From Scalindua sp964344685 (lineage in GTDB: Bacteria > Planctomycetota > Brocadiia > Brocadiales > Scalinduaceae), in NCBI GenBank assembly GCA_964344685.1, contig CAYFOK010000007.1, forward strand, positions 147,184-211,183: a stretch of 64,000 nucleotides of DNA. Reading direction: 5' to 3'. The notes under the pieces were generated by a model that saw only the letters and a list, made by a program, of their open reading frames with translations, did not search any database and was not told the DNA's origin. Position 1 is the first letter of the stretch, and each line of letters opens with the position of its first letter. Below, one piece after another: positions 45,271 to 54,280 of the stretch. A program made the translations under genes and the position numbers.

Positions 45271-46989
45271 ATGACAACAAAAGAAGATAAAAGAAAACTG
45301 TTCGGACAGATATTATTAGAAAAAAAACTGGTAAGCGAAGGCCAGATCAAGGAAGCTTTAGAAATACAGAAAATCAATGGTAAGCCATTAGGAGACGTAC
45401 TGGTAGACCTTGAATTTACAACCAACAGCAGAATTACCGAGGCATTGAGTGATTATCTCGGAATGGCGATTGTCAGCATCAAAGATGTAGACTTTAACCA
45501 GGATATTCTGGACCAGATACCACATTCCATAGCTCAGCTATACAGAATTATTCCGATAGCTTTTCAAGATTCTACAATTACCGTAGCACAGCAGGACCCG
45601 CTGGACATACAACAGATAGATGATCTCAGGTTTCTCCTGAAACATAATGTAGAGCCTGTCTTAGTCGAAAGGGAAGATGTCGTAAATGCCCTGAACAAAT
45701 ATTATCCGGGAGGAGATGAATCTGTCGATGAGATCCTGGACAAGTTCCAACATGACCTTGCAACAACAAAGGATTCCGAAAACAGGGAAATAATTGAAAT
45801 GGAGCATCTGAAGGAGATGTCCAGTGAAACACCAATAAAAAGCTTTGTAAATTTGATACTTTTACAGGCTATTATTGTCAAAGCAAGTGATATTCATTTT
45901 GAAATATACGAAAATGAGTTCAGAGTTCGTTACAGAATAGATGGAGTTCTGCGCGAAAAAGTACCGGTACCGGTACTTTTTGCAAACGGTATAATCTCAA
46001 GGATCAAAGTCATGGCACATATGGATATAGCAGAGAGGAGGCTGCCGCAGGATGGACGTATATTCCTGACCATAAGGGGGCACTCCGTTGACATACGTAT
46101 TTCAACGTTACCCACCAATTTTGGTGAAAGCGTAGTCATGAGGATACTTGATAAGAGTGCCGTTTCGCTGGACCTTAACAAATTGGGTTTAGTGCCGGAT
46201 AATCTGAAGACCATTAAACAACTGATGCATAAACCTAACGGAATTATCCTGGTTACCGGGCCCACTGGTTCAGGTAAAACAACAACATTATATGCATCTC
46301 TTAACTACGTTAATGTAACCGATGTAAAGATAATTACGGCTGAAGACCCTGTCGAGTATGATATTGACGGTATTATGCAGATCCAGGTTAATCCTGAGGT
46401 AGACGTAACATTCTCAAATTGTCTGAAGTCAATATTAAGGCAGGATCCTGATGTAATCCTGGTGGGAGAAATCCGAGACCTTGAAACGTTAGAAACTGCA
46501 GTACAGGCATCTCTGACAGGCCATCTGGTTTTAAGCACTTTACATACAAACGACGCCCCGTCAACTATAACAAGACTAATTAATATGGGGCTGAAACCTT
46601 ACTTAATAACAGCCGCAGTGGCAGCCGTAATCAGCCAGAGATTAGTAAAAAAAATATGTCCGGACTGCAGAGAAGAGTACACCCCCGGCAGTGATATTAT
46701 TCATGAACTCAACCTCTCTGAACGTGACTTACAGGATAATCATTACTATATTGGAAAAGGCTGCAGCAGCTGTAACAGTACTGGATACAAAGGAAGAATG
46801 TCAATTATAGAGATTATGTTAGTTGATGAAGAGATCTGTTCGCACATCATTAAACAATCCTCTGCAGAAACGATAAGAGAAGTGGCCAGAAACAATGGCA
46901 TGCGTACATTATTAGAAAGCGGAATGGATGCAGTCTACGATGGTTTGACGACCCTGGAAGAGGTGGCAAGAGAAACATGTATAAATTAA
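45271..46989 (+). CDS. GspE/PilB-type secretion ATPase 2
   Basis: This 572-residue second ATPase has all motifs: two N-terminal MshEN-like segments (LFGQILLEKKLVSEGQIKEAL; the second, PLGDVLVDLEFTTNSRITEAL, is weaker), Walker A GPTGSGKT, Walker B box ILVGEIRD, STLHTND and zinc CPDC and CSSC. I chose ATG 45271 because AGGAAATAG precedes it; the longer frame from 45214 adds 19 residues without a good ribosome site. The start of the platform gene follows the stop within 30 bp. Confidence 0.93.
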   Translation: MTTKEDKRKLFGQILLEKKLVSEGQIKEALEIQKINGKPLGDVLVDLEFTTNSRITEALSDYLGMAIVSIKDVDFNQDILDQIPHSIAQLYRIIPIAFQDSTITVAQQDPLDIQQIDDLRFLLKHNVEPVLVEREDVVNALNKYYPGGDESVDEILDKFQHDLATTKDSENREIIEMEHLKEMSSETPIKSFVNLILLQAIIVKASDIHFEIYENEFRVRYRIDGVLREKVPVPVLFANGIISRIKVMAHMDIAERRLPQDGRIFLTIRGHSVDIRISTLPTNFGESVVMRILDKSAVSLDLNKLGLVPDNLKTIKQLMHKPNGIILVTGPTGSGKTTTLYASLNYVNVTDVKIITAEDPVEYDIDGIMQIQVNPEVDVTFSNCLKSILRQDPDVILVGEIRDLETLETAVQASLTGHLVLSTLHTNDAPSTITRLINMGLKPYLITAAVAAVISQRLVKKICPDCREEYTPGSDIIHELNLSERDLQDNHYYIGKGCSSCNSTGYKGRMSIIEIMLVDEEICSHIIKQSSAETIREVARNNGMRTLLESGMDAVYDGLTTLEEVARETCIN

Positions 46990-47016
46990 ACAAACACCAG
47001 ACTTTATAGATTAACT

Positions 47017-48267
47017 ATGCCAACATTTAAATACCAGGCCTTTAACAATGTCGGTGCATCAGTAACGGACGAGGTAGAGGCTTTGTCAACTGACGAAGCG
47101 CTTGAGACTATACGCGGCAAAGGACATTTTCCTTATGCACTTAAACAGCTTCAAGACAAAGTCGTAACAACCCCTACTACTGCAAAAAAGAGCAGAAGGT
47201 CGCTATCTACAATCACTATAGGCAAAGTAAGTGATAAACAGATTAATCCCTTCACAAGACAACTGTCAACGCTCCAGAATGCCGACATACCCATAGTGCA
47301 AAGCCTGACAATACTAGAAGCGCAGATGAAAAAGGGCATCTTGAAGAAAACAGTGGGTGAAATAATAACAGATATTAAGGGAGGTAATACCCTCTCCATC
47401 GCAATGTCAAAACACCCCAAGGTTTTCGACAAACTCTATGTAAACATAATCAATGCCGGAGAGATTAGCGGAACACTCGATACGATATTAGAACGGCTTG
47501 CAACATATAGAGAAAAAATGCAGAAACTCAAACGCAAGATAATAAGTGCTATGATGTACCCTACAACTGTTATCATGGCATCAGGAGCAATACTTGCGGC
47601 TATCATGATATTCATCATACCCAGATTTGCCAGGATGTTTGAGGAGATGGGTATAACCCTTCCGTGGCTGACAGCTACTGTGATAGGTGTAAGCAACTTC
47701 TTATTTATTCACTGGTATTCTATTTTTGGTGCTCCTGTTGCTGCCTTCATATTATTTACATTAGTCGGAAAAATAAAGAAATGCCGCTTAATAATTGACA
47801 GGCTGAAATTTAAAATACCGGTATTCGGCGCACTTATCAATAAATCCGTTGTATCTAAATTTGCAAGGACGCTTGCAACCCTGATATCAAGCGGTGTACC
47901 TATCCTGGAAGCCCTGAATAACGTGAAGAATCTCACGGGAAACCTGGCAATGAGTAAAGCGGTAAACCAGATACACGACAGCATCCGCGAGGGAGAAAGT
48001 ATTGCAAAACCGCTGCGAGAGTCAAAAATATGTGAGCCGATGGTAGTCAATATGGTTGAAATAGGAGAGCAGACAGGCGAGCTTGACAGGATGCTCTCAA
48101 AGATTGCCGAAAATTATGATAACGACATTGATTCACTTGTCGAAACATTGACAAGCATGATAGAACCATTTATAGTCATATTCCTTGGAGCATCGGTAGG
48201 TACAATTGTAACAGCACTTTTTCTACCTCTGATAAAGCTTATGAACAGCCTGGGAGGCGGGATATAG
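47017..48267 (+). CDS. GspF/PilC inner-membrane platform protein
   Basis: The 416-residue protein has the two repeated GspF domains and three membrane spans. Each domain has the pattern FTRQLSTLQNADIPIVQSLTILE (about 75-95, in part) and FARTLATLISSGVPILEALNNV. The first 65 residues are a cytosolic extension (PTFKYQAFNNVGASV) where ATPases bind. It anchors the assembly machinery in the inner membrane. Pseudopilin genes follow directly. Confidence 0.95.
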   Translation: MPTFKYQAFNNVGASVTDEVEALSTDEALETIRGKGHFPYALKQLQDKVVTTPTTAKKSRRSLSTITIGKVSDKQINPFTRQLSTLQNADIPIVQSLTILEAQMKKGILKKTVGEIITDIKGGNTLSIAMSKHPKVFDKLYVNIINAGEISGTLDTILERLATYREKMQKLKRKIISAMMYPTTVIMASGAILAAIMIFIIPRFARMFEEMGITLPWLTATVIGVSNFLFIHWYSIFGAPVAAFILFTLVGKIKKCRLIIDRLKFKIPVFGALINKSVVSKFARTLATLISSGVPILEALNNVKNLTGNLAMSKAVNQIHDSIREGESIAKPLRESKICEPMVVNMVEIGEQTGELDRMLSKIAENYDNDIDSLVETLTSMIEPFIVIFLGASVGTIVTALFLPLIKLMNSLGGGI

Positions 48268-48309
48268 GAACTTAGAGAGCAGATAATTATATACATTAAT
48301 CTTTACAAA

Positions 48310-48969
48310 ATGGAACCTGTCAACATTCAACCTTCAATATTAAATTGTAAATCTAAAATCGTAAATCTAAAATCAAAAGTTGGTTTTACACTCATAGAGC
48401 TGTTAGTAGTCATAGTGATCATAATGTTCCTTGCCGGGATAACCATACCCATCGTATCATCTATTCAAACCAATGCGAAGAAAGGGGTAACATCAGCTCA
48501 GATAAGCCAGCTGGGGATTGCAATAAAGCAGTTTGAAAGCGACTTCGGTGTTTTCCCTTCTGACAGCTACACAACTTCCGATACGGCTATAACTCTTGGT
48601 GGTGTAACTATACCACTAGATGATGACCTGAATACAGGTTCAAAATGCCTTTTGTTTTTCCTGGGAAGTAAATTTATTTTCACTTCAAGCAGTTTTACTG
48701 CAACATACGGCCCGTATATCGAATTCAAAAGATCACAAATTGATGAAGTTACCGCTACAAACTTTACCGGTACCGGCACAAACATTACTATAGAAGGAAT
48801 TAATGGTACAACCAAGGTCTACCAGTACCAGGATCCTTTTGGGAGTTATTATTCGTACGACAGCAGCTCTCCCCCTAACAATACCGCCTCATTCGATATT
48901 TATTCTTTTGGCCCTGATAAAACAGATAATTCCGGAGCATCAACAAGCGATGACATTACGAACTGGTGA
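48310..48969 (+). CDS. GspG-like pseudopilin
   Basis: The 219-residue protein has cleavage site VG-FTLIELLVVIVII after a 24-residue leader that is longer than usual. The leader KSKIVNLKSK is encoded by two exact tandem copies of GTAAATCTAAAATC (48347-48374). After the helix comes the GspG core (IKQFESDFGVFPSD), a middle loop, and the GspG-like C-terminal DPFGSYYSY and FDIYSFGPD, where calcium-binding residues lie in the major pseudopilin. Ribosome site is weak. Probably the major subunit, but a second GspG-like gene overlaps it. Confidence 0.88.
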   Translation: MEPVNIQPSILNCKSKIVNLKSKVGFTLIELLVVIVIIMFLAGITIPIVSSIQTNAKKGVTSAQISQLGIAIKQFESDFGVFPSDSYTTSDTAITLGGVTIPLDDDLNTGSKCLLFFLGSKFIFTSSSFTATYGPYIEFKRSQIDEVTATNFTGTGTNITIEGINGTTKVYQYQDPFGSYYSYDSSSPPNNTASFDIYSFGPDKTDNSGASTSDDITNW

Positions 48970-49408
48970 GAGAGGTTTTACAATAATGGAACTGCTGGTT
49001 GTAATAGGAATAATTATAACCATTGCTGCAGCTGTACTTACCGTTACTCCCGGTCTGCGCCAGAAGACCCAGGAAAATGCGACAAAGGCTTTCATGGAGC
49101 GGCTGGAAACAGCTATTGAACAGTACTATGATGATGAGAGGTACTACCCTTCAACAGGGATCACAAATCTTAAGGCAGCCCTGCAACCGACTGATACAAC
49201 ATCAAAACAGTACATTGAATTTGATGACCGCGAAATAAACGGTAGTAATATTGTAGACTATTGGGGCAACCCTTTTGTATATGTATCTTCAAACGGCGCA
49301 ACTCCCAATAATAATACCGCTACATACGATTTATACTCTCTTGGTGTGGATGGAATAACAGCATCCAGCGGAAGCGATGCAGATGATATTAACAACTGGA
49401 GTCGATAG
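48950..49408 (+). CDS. GspG-like pseudopilin 2
   Basis: The 152-residue protein has a short leader (MTLRTGERG), then FTIMELLVVIGIIITI and the GspG core (LETAIEQYYDDERYYPST, then VDYWGNPFVY, ATYDLYSLGVDGI). I chose ATG 48950, which overlaps the end of the preceding pseudopilin gene by 20 bp, because it gives a normal short leader; the longer frame from 48803 has an unlikely 50-residue extension. Two GspG-like subunits in one cluster suggests specialised or mixed pseudopili. Confidence 0.85.
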   Translation: MTLRTGERGFTIMELLVVIGIIITIAAAVLTVTPGLRQKTQENATKAFMERLETAIEQYYDDERYYPSTGITNLKAALQPTDTTSKQYIEFDDREINGSNIVDYWGNPFVYVSSNGATPNNNTATYDLYSLGVDGITASSGSDADDINNWSR

Positions 49409-49414
49409 AATTAC

Positions 49415-49434
49415 GTCGGGTATAGAAACCCGAC
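49415..49434. repeat. Intergenic hairpin after the second GspG-like gene
   Basis: GTCGGGT (49415-49421) and ACCCGAC (49428-49434) form a 7-bp perfect stem with a 6-nt loop just after the stop. No T-run follows; it may be a small dispersed repeat or an mRNA processing/stability element within the operon. Confidence 0.5.
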
Positions 49435-49502
49435 CTACAAGAAATATTGGTATTATGTATGGTGCGTTTCAATACGTGCCGGTCAACTGATATAATCCTC
49501 AC

Positions 49503-49973
49503 ATGATGAGAAAAAACGGATTTACACTCGTTGAAATGCTTGTTGTAATAGGAATAATTATCCTGATAAGTGTTTCCGCCATACCTGCAATTACACCATT
49601 CCTCAAGGGACAAAGATTAAGCAAAGGTGCACGCATAGTTCAGGCAAGTGCCCTGGCAGCCAGAACTATGGCAATCAATTCCAGAAGCACAAGACGGCTC
49701 GTTTTTGACTCAACCTACTCTAAACTATCAATTGTTGGCACTAATACAACTATATTATCAAAAGATGAATTTCTGCCGGGTACCATCGAGTTTGGCACAA
49801 ACACGGGAACATGGTCAGCAGGAACAAGTACTGTCTCTTTCGATCCAAACGGTACTGTAGATTATTTAAGTTCCGGTACTCTGGGCACTGATACGATCAT
49901 TATTATAGATAAACTGGGCAACTCTAAGAATCTCAAGATAATTAATTATACGGGACAGATAATAAGTAACTAG
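49503..49973 (+). CDS. GspH-like minor pseudopilin
   Basis: The 156-residue protein has leader MMRKNG, then FTLVEMLVVIGIIILISV. A beta-rich globular part follows (SRSTRRLVFDSTYSKLSIVG, in part, and GTIEFGTN), typical of GspH/FimT-type minor pseudopilins with an AARTMAINSRSTRRLVF-like helix-strand junction. It likely caps or initiates the pseudopilus. The two tandem ATG codons and weak ribosome site leave the start uncertain by one codon. Confidence 0.85.
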   Translation: MMRKNGFTLVEMLVVIGIIILISVSAIPAITPFLKGQRLSKGARIVQASALAARTMAINSRSTRRLVFDSTYSKLSIVGTNTTILSKDEFLPGTIEFGTNTGTWSAGTSTVSFDPNGTVDYLSSGTLGTDTIIIIDKLGNSKNLKIINYTGQIISN

Positions 49974-50094
49974 ATTACATATTGTTGATTGAAGATTGAA
50001 AGAACCAGGGAGAGTTGAGGCAGGAGGCATGATTAGATACAGGACCTTCTATGCCATGGCAATATCTTCAAAGCAACTACTCACCGTAGAGAAA

Positions 50095-50802
50095 ATGAAT
50101 TTAAAAGACAAAACATCAATATTAAATAGTAAATCTAAAACCATAGATCTAAAATCGGAATCCGGTTTTACACTGATAGAAATTGGTATCGCTATCTTCA
50201 TTCTCGGGGTTGGGCTGATAAGCATGTTAACTATTTTTCCTATCGGTGTTGACTCTATGAGAAAAGTAACACTATATTCCAATACGGCAGTCCTCACAGA
50301 ATCAGCAATATCAGATTTAAAGTCAAACGACATTGTAAGTATTGTAGGTACACAAACCGGCAGCAACACATATCCTGATGCCGGAAATATAAATCAAAAC
50401 AGACAGTTTTTTGAATCCTCCGGGGCCACAACACATGCACAATATTCCTGGCAGGCAGTTACTAAAAACGTAACAACAGACAATAATCTTATCAGGGCAC
50501 AAATTGCCGTATTCAGAAATTTCAACTCCTCTCAATTTGGTACCGGGACGGCTACTTTTACTACAAACAGTGCGAGTGTATCATATACATCAACATTGCC
50601 TTCAGGTCTTACGTCCAAACACTACATAAGAGCAACTAATGATAGCAGTGATAAATTCTGGTACAGGATAGACAGCATCGGTACTTCAACCTCAACCATT
50701 ACATTGGAAGGGGCATTTCTTGGAACCGGAGGTGCCGGACTCACATTCTCTACAACAAAAGACATTATCGATATCTACGAAACCATGTTCTCAAAACGAT
50801 GA
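50095..50802 (+). CDS. GspI-like minor pseudopilin
   Basis: The protein has the prepilin site ESG-FTLIEIGIAIFILGVGLISML with the bulky GspI/PilV-type helix (residues as in FILGVGLISML). The 24-residue leader contains ILNSKSKTIDLKSES, encoded by two 14-bp units (50129-50142 and 50143-50156) related to the repeat in the GspG-like gene at 48310. I chose ATG 50095; earlier in-frame codons from 49996 give a longer basic leader, and the true start is uncertain. Confidence 0.8.
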   Translation: MNLKDKTSILNSKSKTIDLKSESGFTLIEIGIAIFILGVGLISMLTIFPIGVDSMRKVTLYSNTAVLTESAISDLKSNDIVSIVGTQTGSNTYPDAGNINQNRQFFESSGATTHAQYSWQAVTKNVTTDNNLIRAQIAVFRNFNSSQFGTGTATFTTNSASVSYTSTLPSGLTSKHYIRATNDSSDKFWYRIDSIGTSTSTITLEGAFLGTGGAGLTFSTTKDIIDIYETMFSKR

Positions 50803-50931
50803 AATATAAAAATAATTCACAGCAGAGTCGCTCTCCGGACAGAAAGGGCCGAGGACAAGAAGAGTGCAGAGAAATAGTCTTATTAATAATGAAAGCAATA
50901 CTTTATTGTACCTATACAATAAAATGAAATT

Positions 50932-51606
50932 ATGAAATCCAATAATCAACAATATTCAATATTCAATATTCAATCCAAGTCCGCCTTCACCCTGATCGAG
51001 TTGATAGTCGCCGTATCACTGGCTTCAGTACTTATCCTGGTAACAGCTATGATCTTCAAGCAGGCTAGCAGCGCTTTTTCACAATCAGACGCGCGCAGTG
51101 AGGTATACCAGAACGTAAGAGCCGCATTCGATACCATAAAAAAGGATATCTCAGGGGCAACCTTGAACACCAGATATGAACTGTTCAAGGCATTCAATAA
51201 CGTTTCTGCTGCCAGTTACAGTACTATTGGCGCTAAAGAAGGAAGCGACATCATCACACTCTTATCAAGCACTCCAAATTTTGAAGATAAGCCGATTGCC
51301 CTGATTACCTATTATCTGAAAACTGATAATATTCTTTATAAACTTGAAAATACTGGTACCAGTACCCTTAACTCGCCAATCAACAGTTTTCCTGATTCAG
51401 GAACTACATATAAGGAACTCGGTTTTAATGTCAGCACGCTACAATTTAGATATCAAGACAGGGATGGATCATGGGAAGATACATGGGAAACCGGCACAAA
51501 CACGTCATACCAATATCTGCCGAATGCAGTAGAAGTAAAGATGACAGTTTCAGACACACTCAATCGATACACGGGAACGTCAACAAATATTATTTCAATA
51601 CCTTGA
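50932..51606 (+). CDS. GspJ-like minor pseudopilin
   Basis: The 224-residue protein has the site KSA-FTLIELIVAVSLASVLILV (Ala, not Gly, at -1) and a GspJ/PilW-like body (SDARSEVYQNVRAAFDTIKKDI). The leader is encoded by three exact tandem CAATATT 7-mers (50950-50970), giving YSIFNIQ. Minor pseudopilins I, J and K form the tip complex; J is the largest of the three in many systems. The gene ends about 60 bp before the GspK-like gene. Confidence 0.82.
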   Translation: MKSNNQQYSIFNIQSKSAFTLIELIVAVSLASVLILVTAMIFKQASSAFSQSDARSEVYQNVRAAFDTIKKDISGATLNTRYELFKAFNNVSAASYSTIGAKEGSDIITLLSSTPNFEDKPIALITYYLKTDNILYKLENTGTSTLNSPINSFPDSGTTYKELGFNVSTLQFRYQDRDGSWEDTWETGTNTSYQYLPNAVEVKMTVSDTLNRYTGTSTNIISIP

Positions 51607-51631
51607 TAAAGAATTATGATTTGAGAATTGG

Positions 51632-51734
51632 GATTTACGATTTACACAAGAAATACAGATAAAATGAAAACAAGAAACAAAACAGATAAAACATGGATAT
51701 TAAACCGTAAATCTAATATCGTAAATCTTAAATC
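51632..51734. repeat. Inverted heptamer repeats around the GspK-like start
   Basis: GATTTAC occurs twice in tandem upstream of the start codon (51632-51645), and the complementary GTAAATC occurs at 51707-51713 and 51721-51727 inside the leader codons. In the mRNA, these could pair and place the start codon (51664) within the loop. All copies belong to the same short repeat family seen in other pseudopilin leaders. Confidence 0.55.
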
Positions 51735-54093
51735 CCAGGATGGTTATGTCTTGGTGGCTATTATCGGTGTATTAACAATCCTTTCATTGATGACCATTAC
51801 GTTCGCCACCCTGTCAAGAATTGAAACTAGGGCTACCAGGAATTATGCTGACAGTGTCAAATGTGAGAAGATAGCAATGGCCGGACTGGAGCATGCAATA
51901 TATATCATACGCCACGACAAGTTCGGAGATGATGGCGAGGCATATAATAACGACAATGGCGACGAAAACTACGATGAGGAGGGCGATGCATCATGGCCCG
52001 GCTTTGGCACATTTAACGGAACTGATTATGACAACAGCGGTAACGGCTCGAACGATTCCGCATGGATATACTTCCCTGCAACTACCTCTGCACTCGACAT
52101 TAGGCTTCCCGGTGACCTGAGAGCAAGATACGCTGTACTGATAACTGATGATAAGGAGGCACGGATTAATGTAAACGTAACCGGAAATCAGCCCGGTGGC
52201 GGTGCACATACATCTAATGAAGGCTGGTCAACATTTGAAATAGATCTGTCAAATATTATCAATCTGGCGTCAACGGGTAATGGAACTGCAACAGCAAACA
52301 GTATTATTGATTTAAGACTTGGAAGCGACGATGCCCCCGGAACCAGTACAACAAATGATGATACCGGAATAGTACCGAATCCACAGTCAGACAGTCTGGA
52401 TAATGATGGTGATTGGACAACGGGTAATGATACAAACGGAAATGGAATTCCAGATTCGGGAGAAACCGGTGTTGACGAAGGAGATAATTCCGAATCGACT
52501 GATGAACCGAACGAGTACAATGCTATCTTTCCCTATGGCGATGATGTACCCTTTGGCTTTCTTTCAGAAGCAGAGATCATGGGTACATCTTCCTATACCA
52601 GCAGGCTTGAGACAATCTTCAACAATCAAGGCATATCTGAGAGTGAAAAGGGTTCCCTCAACAGCTGGGTAACAACTTTCTCAGCTGACACCATACTCTG
52701 TCCCTCCTACCAGCTGGATGGAGGAACCTCTACTAACAAACTTAATATTAATGCCCTTGTAAACAACGAAGGCAAATATACCAACACATCAACTTATGAT
52801 TCTGTTAAGAAGGCACAGATGCTCGTGGAAGTGTTAACTGCTGGTAGTGTGCCGGATGTTGAGCGCCAGCAGATGGCAGTTAACATAATAGACTTCGTGG
52901 ATTCTAACGGCACTGTAACGGCATACAATGATGGATCAAACACATACTACGGCATAGAAAAGACTCCATACATAAACGAAGTGGAGGCAGAAGTAAATGC
53001 CGCCACATCATCCGGTAACGGTAAATATATTGAACTGTTTAATCCGTACGATACCACAATAGATTTAACTAACTGGACAATTGCGGGTTCTTCCATGGCT
53101 CAGATAACACTTAGTGGAACTATTGGAAGTCAAACTTATTATGTTATTGCAGATAACGCTACAGCTTATGAGACAAAATTTAACTATGAAGGAGGAGGGA
53201 CTGCAGCAGACGAATATAATGCCACCATTAATACCCTCACAACCACCGGTGAAACCTTAACATTAAGTGACGACAACGGCATTCCTATCCAGGTCACAGA
53301 CTACGGAAGTACAAGCGGTGTTATCACCAATACCAAACAGTTGAATGACCCAAGGCCGATACCTTTAACTGCATCTGCATCCAACCCATGGGAATGGTCA
53401 ACAGGAGCTGAGACTGCAGGAGAAGAGAATCAGGCAAATATTTTTAACCCGGGTGACGGCGGCGATGGCTGGTCTGATACGACATGGATACCCAGTTTTC
53501 TTGTTGCAAACAGAAGATTTTCCAACATCGGTTATCTGGGTTTTATTCATAGTGGAAGCGAGTGGTCGAGCTTTCTAATTGACAGCAGTATTGCCTATCC
53601 GGATGTTTTGCAGTATATCACCGTCACAGACCCGTCTATGGACAATATTGATAACGATGGTGACGGCAGTACGGATTCTGCCGACACAGGTTCTCAGTCC
53701 GGAGATTTTGACGGACAGGAGTACCGCATTCCCGGCCTGATCAATGTCAATACTGCATCCGTTGAAGTTCTGGAGTCATTGCCGGATATTACGAACGCAA
53801 TAGCAACAGCAATACAGGGAGACAATCAGAAACCATTTACGAGTATAGGAAATCTGCTGGAAGATGTGCCAGATATTACTAACACAGGTACCACTAAATG
53901 GGACAAAGAGAAACCGTTCCGCTCAATTTCAAACCTGATTACAACACGTTCAAACGTATTTACTGTCTATGTCACGGCACAGGTAACGAATGAAGCAATG
54001 TCAAATATCTTTGCAGAAAAAAGAATCCTGGCAATTGTAGACCGCTCTGTCGACCCGATCAAGGTACGATACTTCAGGTGGCTTGTGGAGTGA
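51664..54093 (+). CDS. GspK-like pseudopilus tip protein with lamin-tail domain
   Basis: The 809-residue protein resembles GspK, the large minor pseudopilin, but is more than twice as long. The N-terminal hydrophobic helix begins GYVLVAIIGVLTILSLM without a Glu at +5, as in GspK. A region about 245-285 has Asp/Asn/Gly-rich, TSP3/EF-hand-like repeats (DNDGDWTTGNDTNGNGIPD). Residues about 435-550 look like a lamin-tail domain (INEVEAEVN, YIELFNP, IDLTNWTIAG, YYVIADN, LTLSDDNG). A second repeat (DNIDNDGDGSTDSADTG) precedes a C-terminal helix-hairpin-helix-like segment (GLINVNTASVEVLESLPDI). ATG 51664 follows ACAAGAAATACAG; weak ribosome site. Confidence 0.8.
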   Translation: MKTRNKTDKTWILNRKSNIVNLKSQDGYVLVAIIGVLTILSLMTITFATLSRIETRATRNYADSVKCEKIAMAGLEHAIYIIRHDKFGDDGEAYNNDNGDENYDEEGDASWPGFGTFNGTDYDNSGNGSNDSAWIYFPATTSALDIRLPGDLRARYAVLITDDKEARINVNVTGNQPGGGAHTSNEGWSTFEIDLSNIINLASTGNGTATANSIIDLRLGSDDAPGTSTTNDDTGIVPNPQSDSLDNDGDWTTGNDTNGNGIPDSGETGVDEGDNSESTDEPNEYNAIFPYGDDVPFGFLSEAEIMGTSSYTSRLETIFNNQGISESEKGSLNSWVTTFSADTILCPSYQLDGGTSTNKLNINALVNNEGKYTNTSTYDSVKKAQMLVEVLTAGSVPDVERQQMAVNIIDFVDSNGTVTAYNDGSNTYYGIEKTPYINEVEAEVNAATSSGNGKYIELFNPYDTTIDLTNWTIAGSSMAQITLSGTIGSQTYYVIADNATAYETKFNYEGGGTAADEYNATINTLTTTGETLTLSDDNGIPIQVTDYGSTSGVITNTKQLNDPRPIPLTASASNPWEWSTGAETAGEENQANIFNPGDGGDGWSDTTWIPSFLVANRRFSNIGYLGFIHSGSEWSSFLIDSSIAYPDVLQYITVTDPSMDNIDNDGDGSTDSADTGSQSGDFDGQEYRIPGLINVNTASVEVLESLPDITNAIATAIQGDNQKPFTSIGNLLEDVPDITNTGTTKWDKEKPFRSISNLITTRSNVFTVYVTAQVTNEAMSNIFAEKRILAIVDRSVDPIKVRYFRWLVE

Positions 54094-54112
54094 TTAGTTA
54101 AGTACATGGAGT

Positions 54113-54225
54113 CCTTACGAAAGTAAGGCCACCTCAATCTCTCCCGCCTGACTGATTGTCGGGCAAGTGAGGATTCCAGGGTTGCGAGTTAAAGGGCTCC
54201 AGCATGACAGTCTGCCGACAGGCAG
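54113..54225. repeat. Cluster of three hairpins after the GspK-like gene
   Basis: Three stem-loops lie between the convergent GspK-like and tatA genes: CCTTAC-GAAA-GTAAGG (54113-54128, a GNRA-type loop), GCCTGAC with GTCGGGC (54146-54152 and 54158-54164, one T-G pair) inside a TCCCGCCTG element, and CTGCC-GACA-GGCAG (54212-54225). None has a T-run. They resemble dispersed REP-type palindromes and may act as weak terminators or mRNA end protectors. Confidence 0.5.
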
Positions 54226-54280
54226 GAACAAAAAATGTTGAAGACTTTTCGCAGGGAATCCCTGAATTAACAATTAATAC

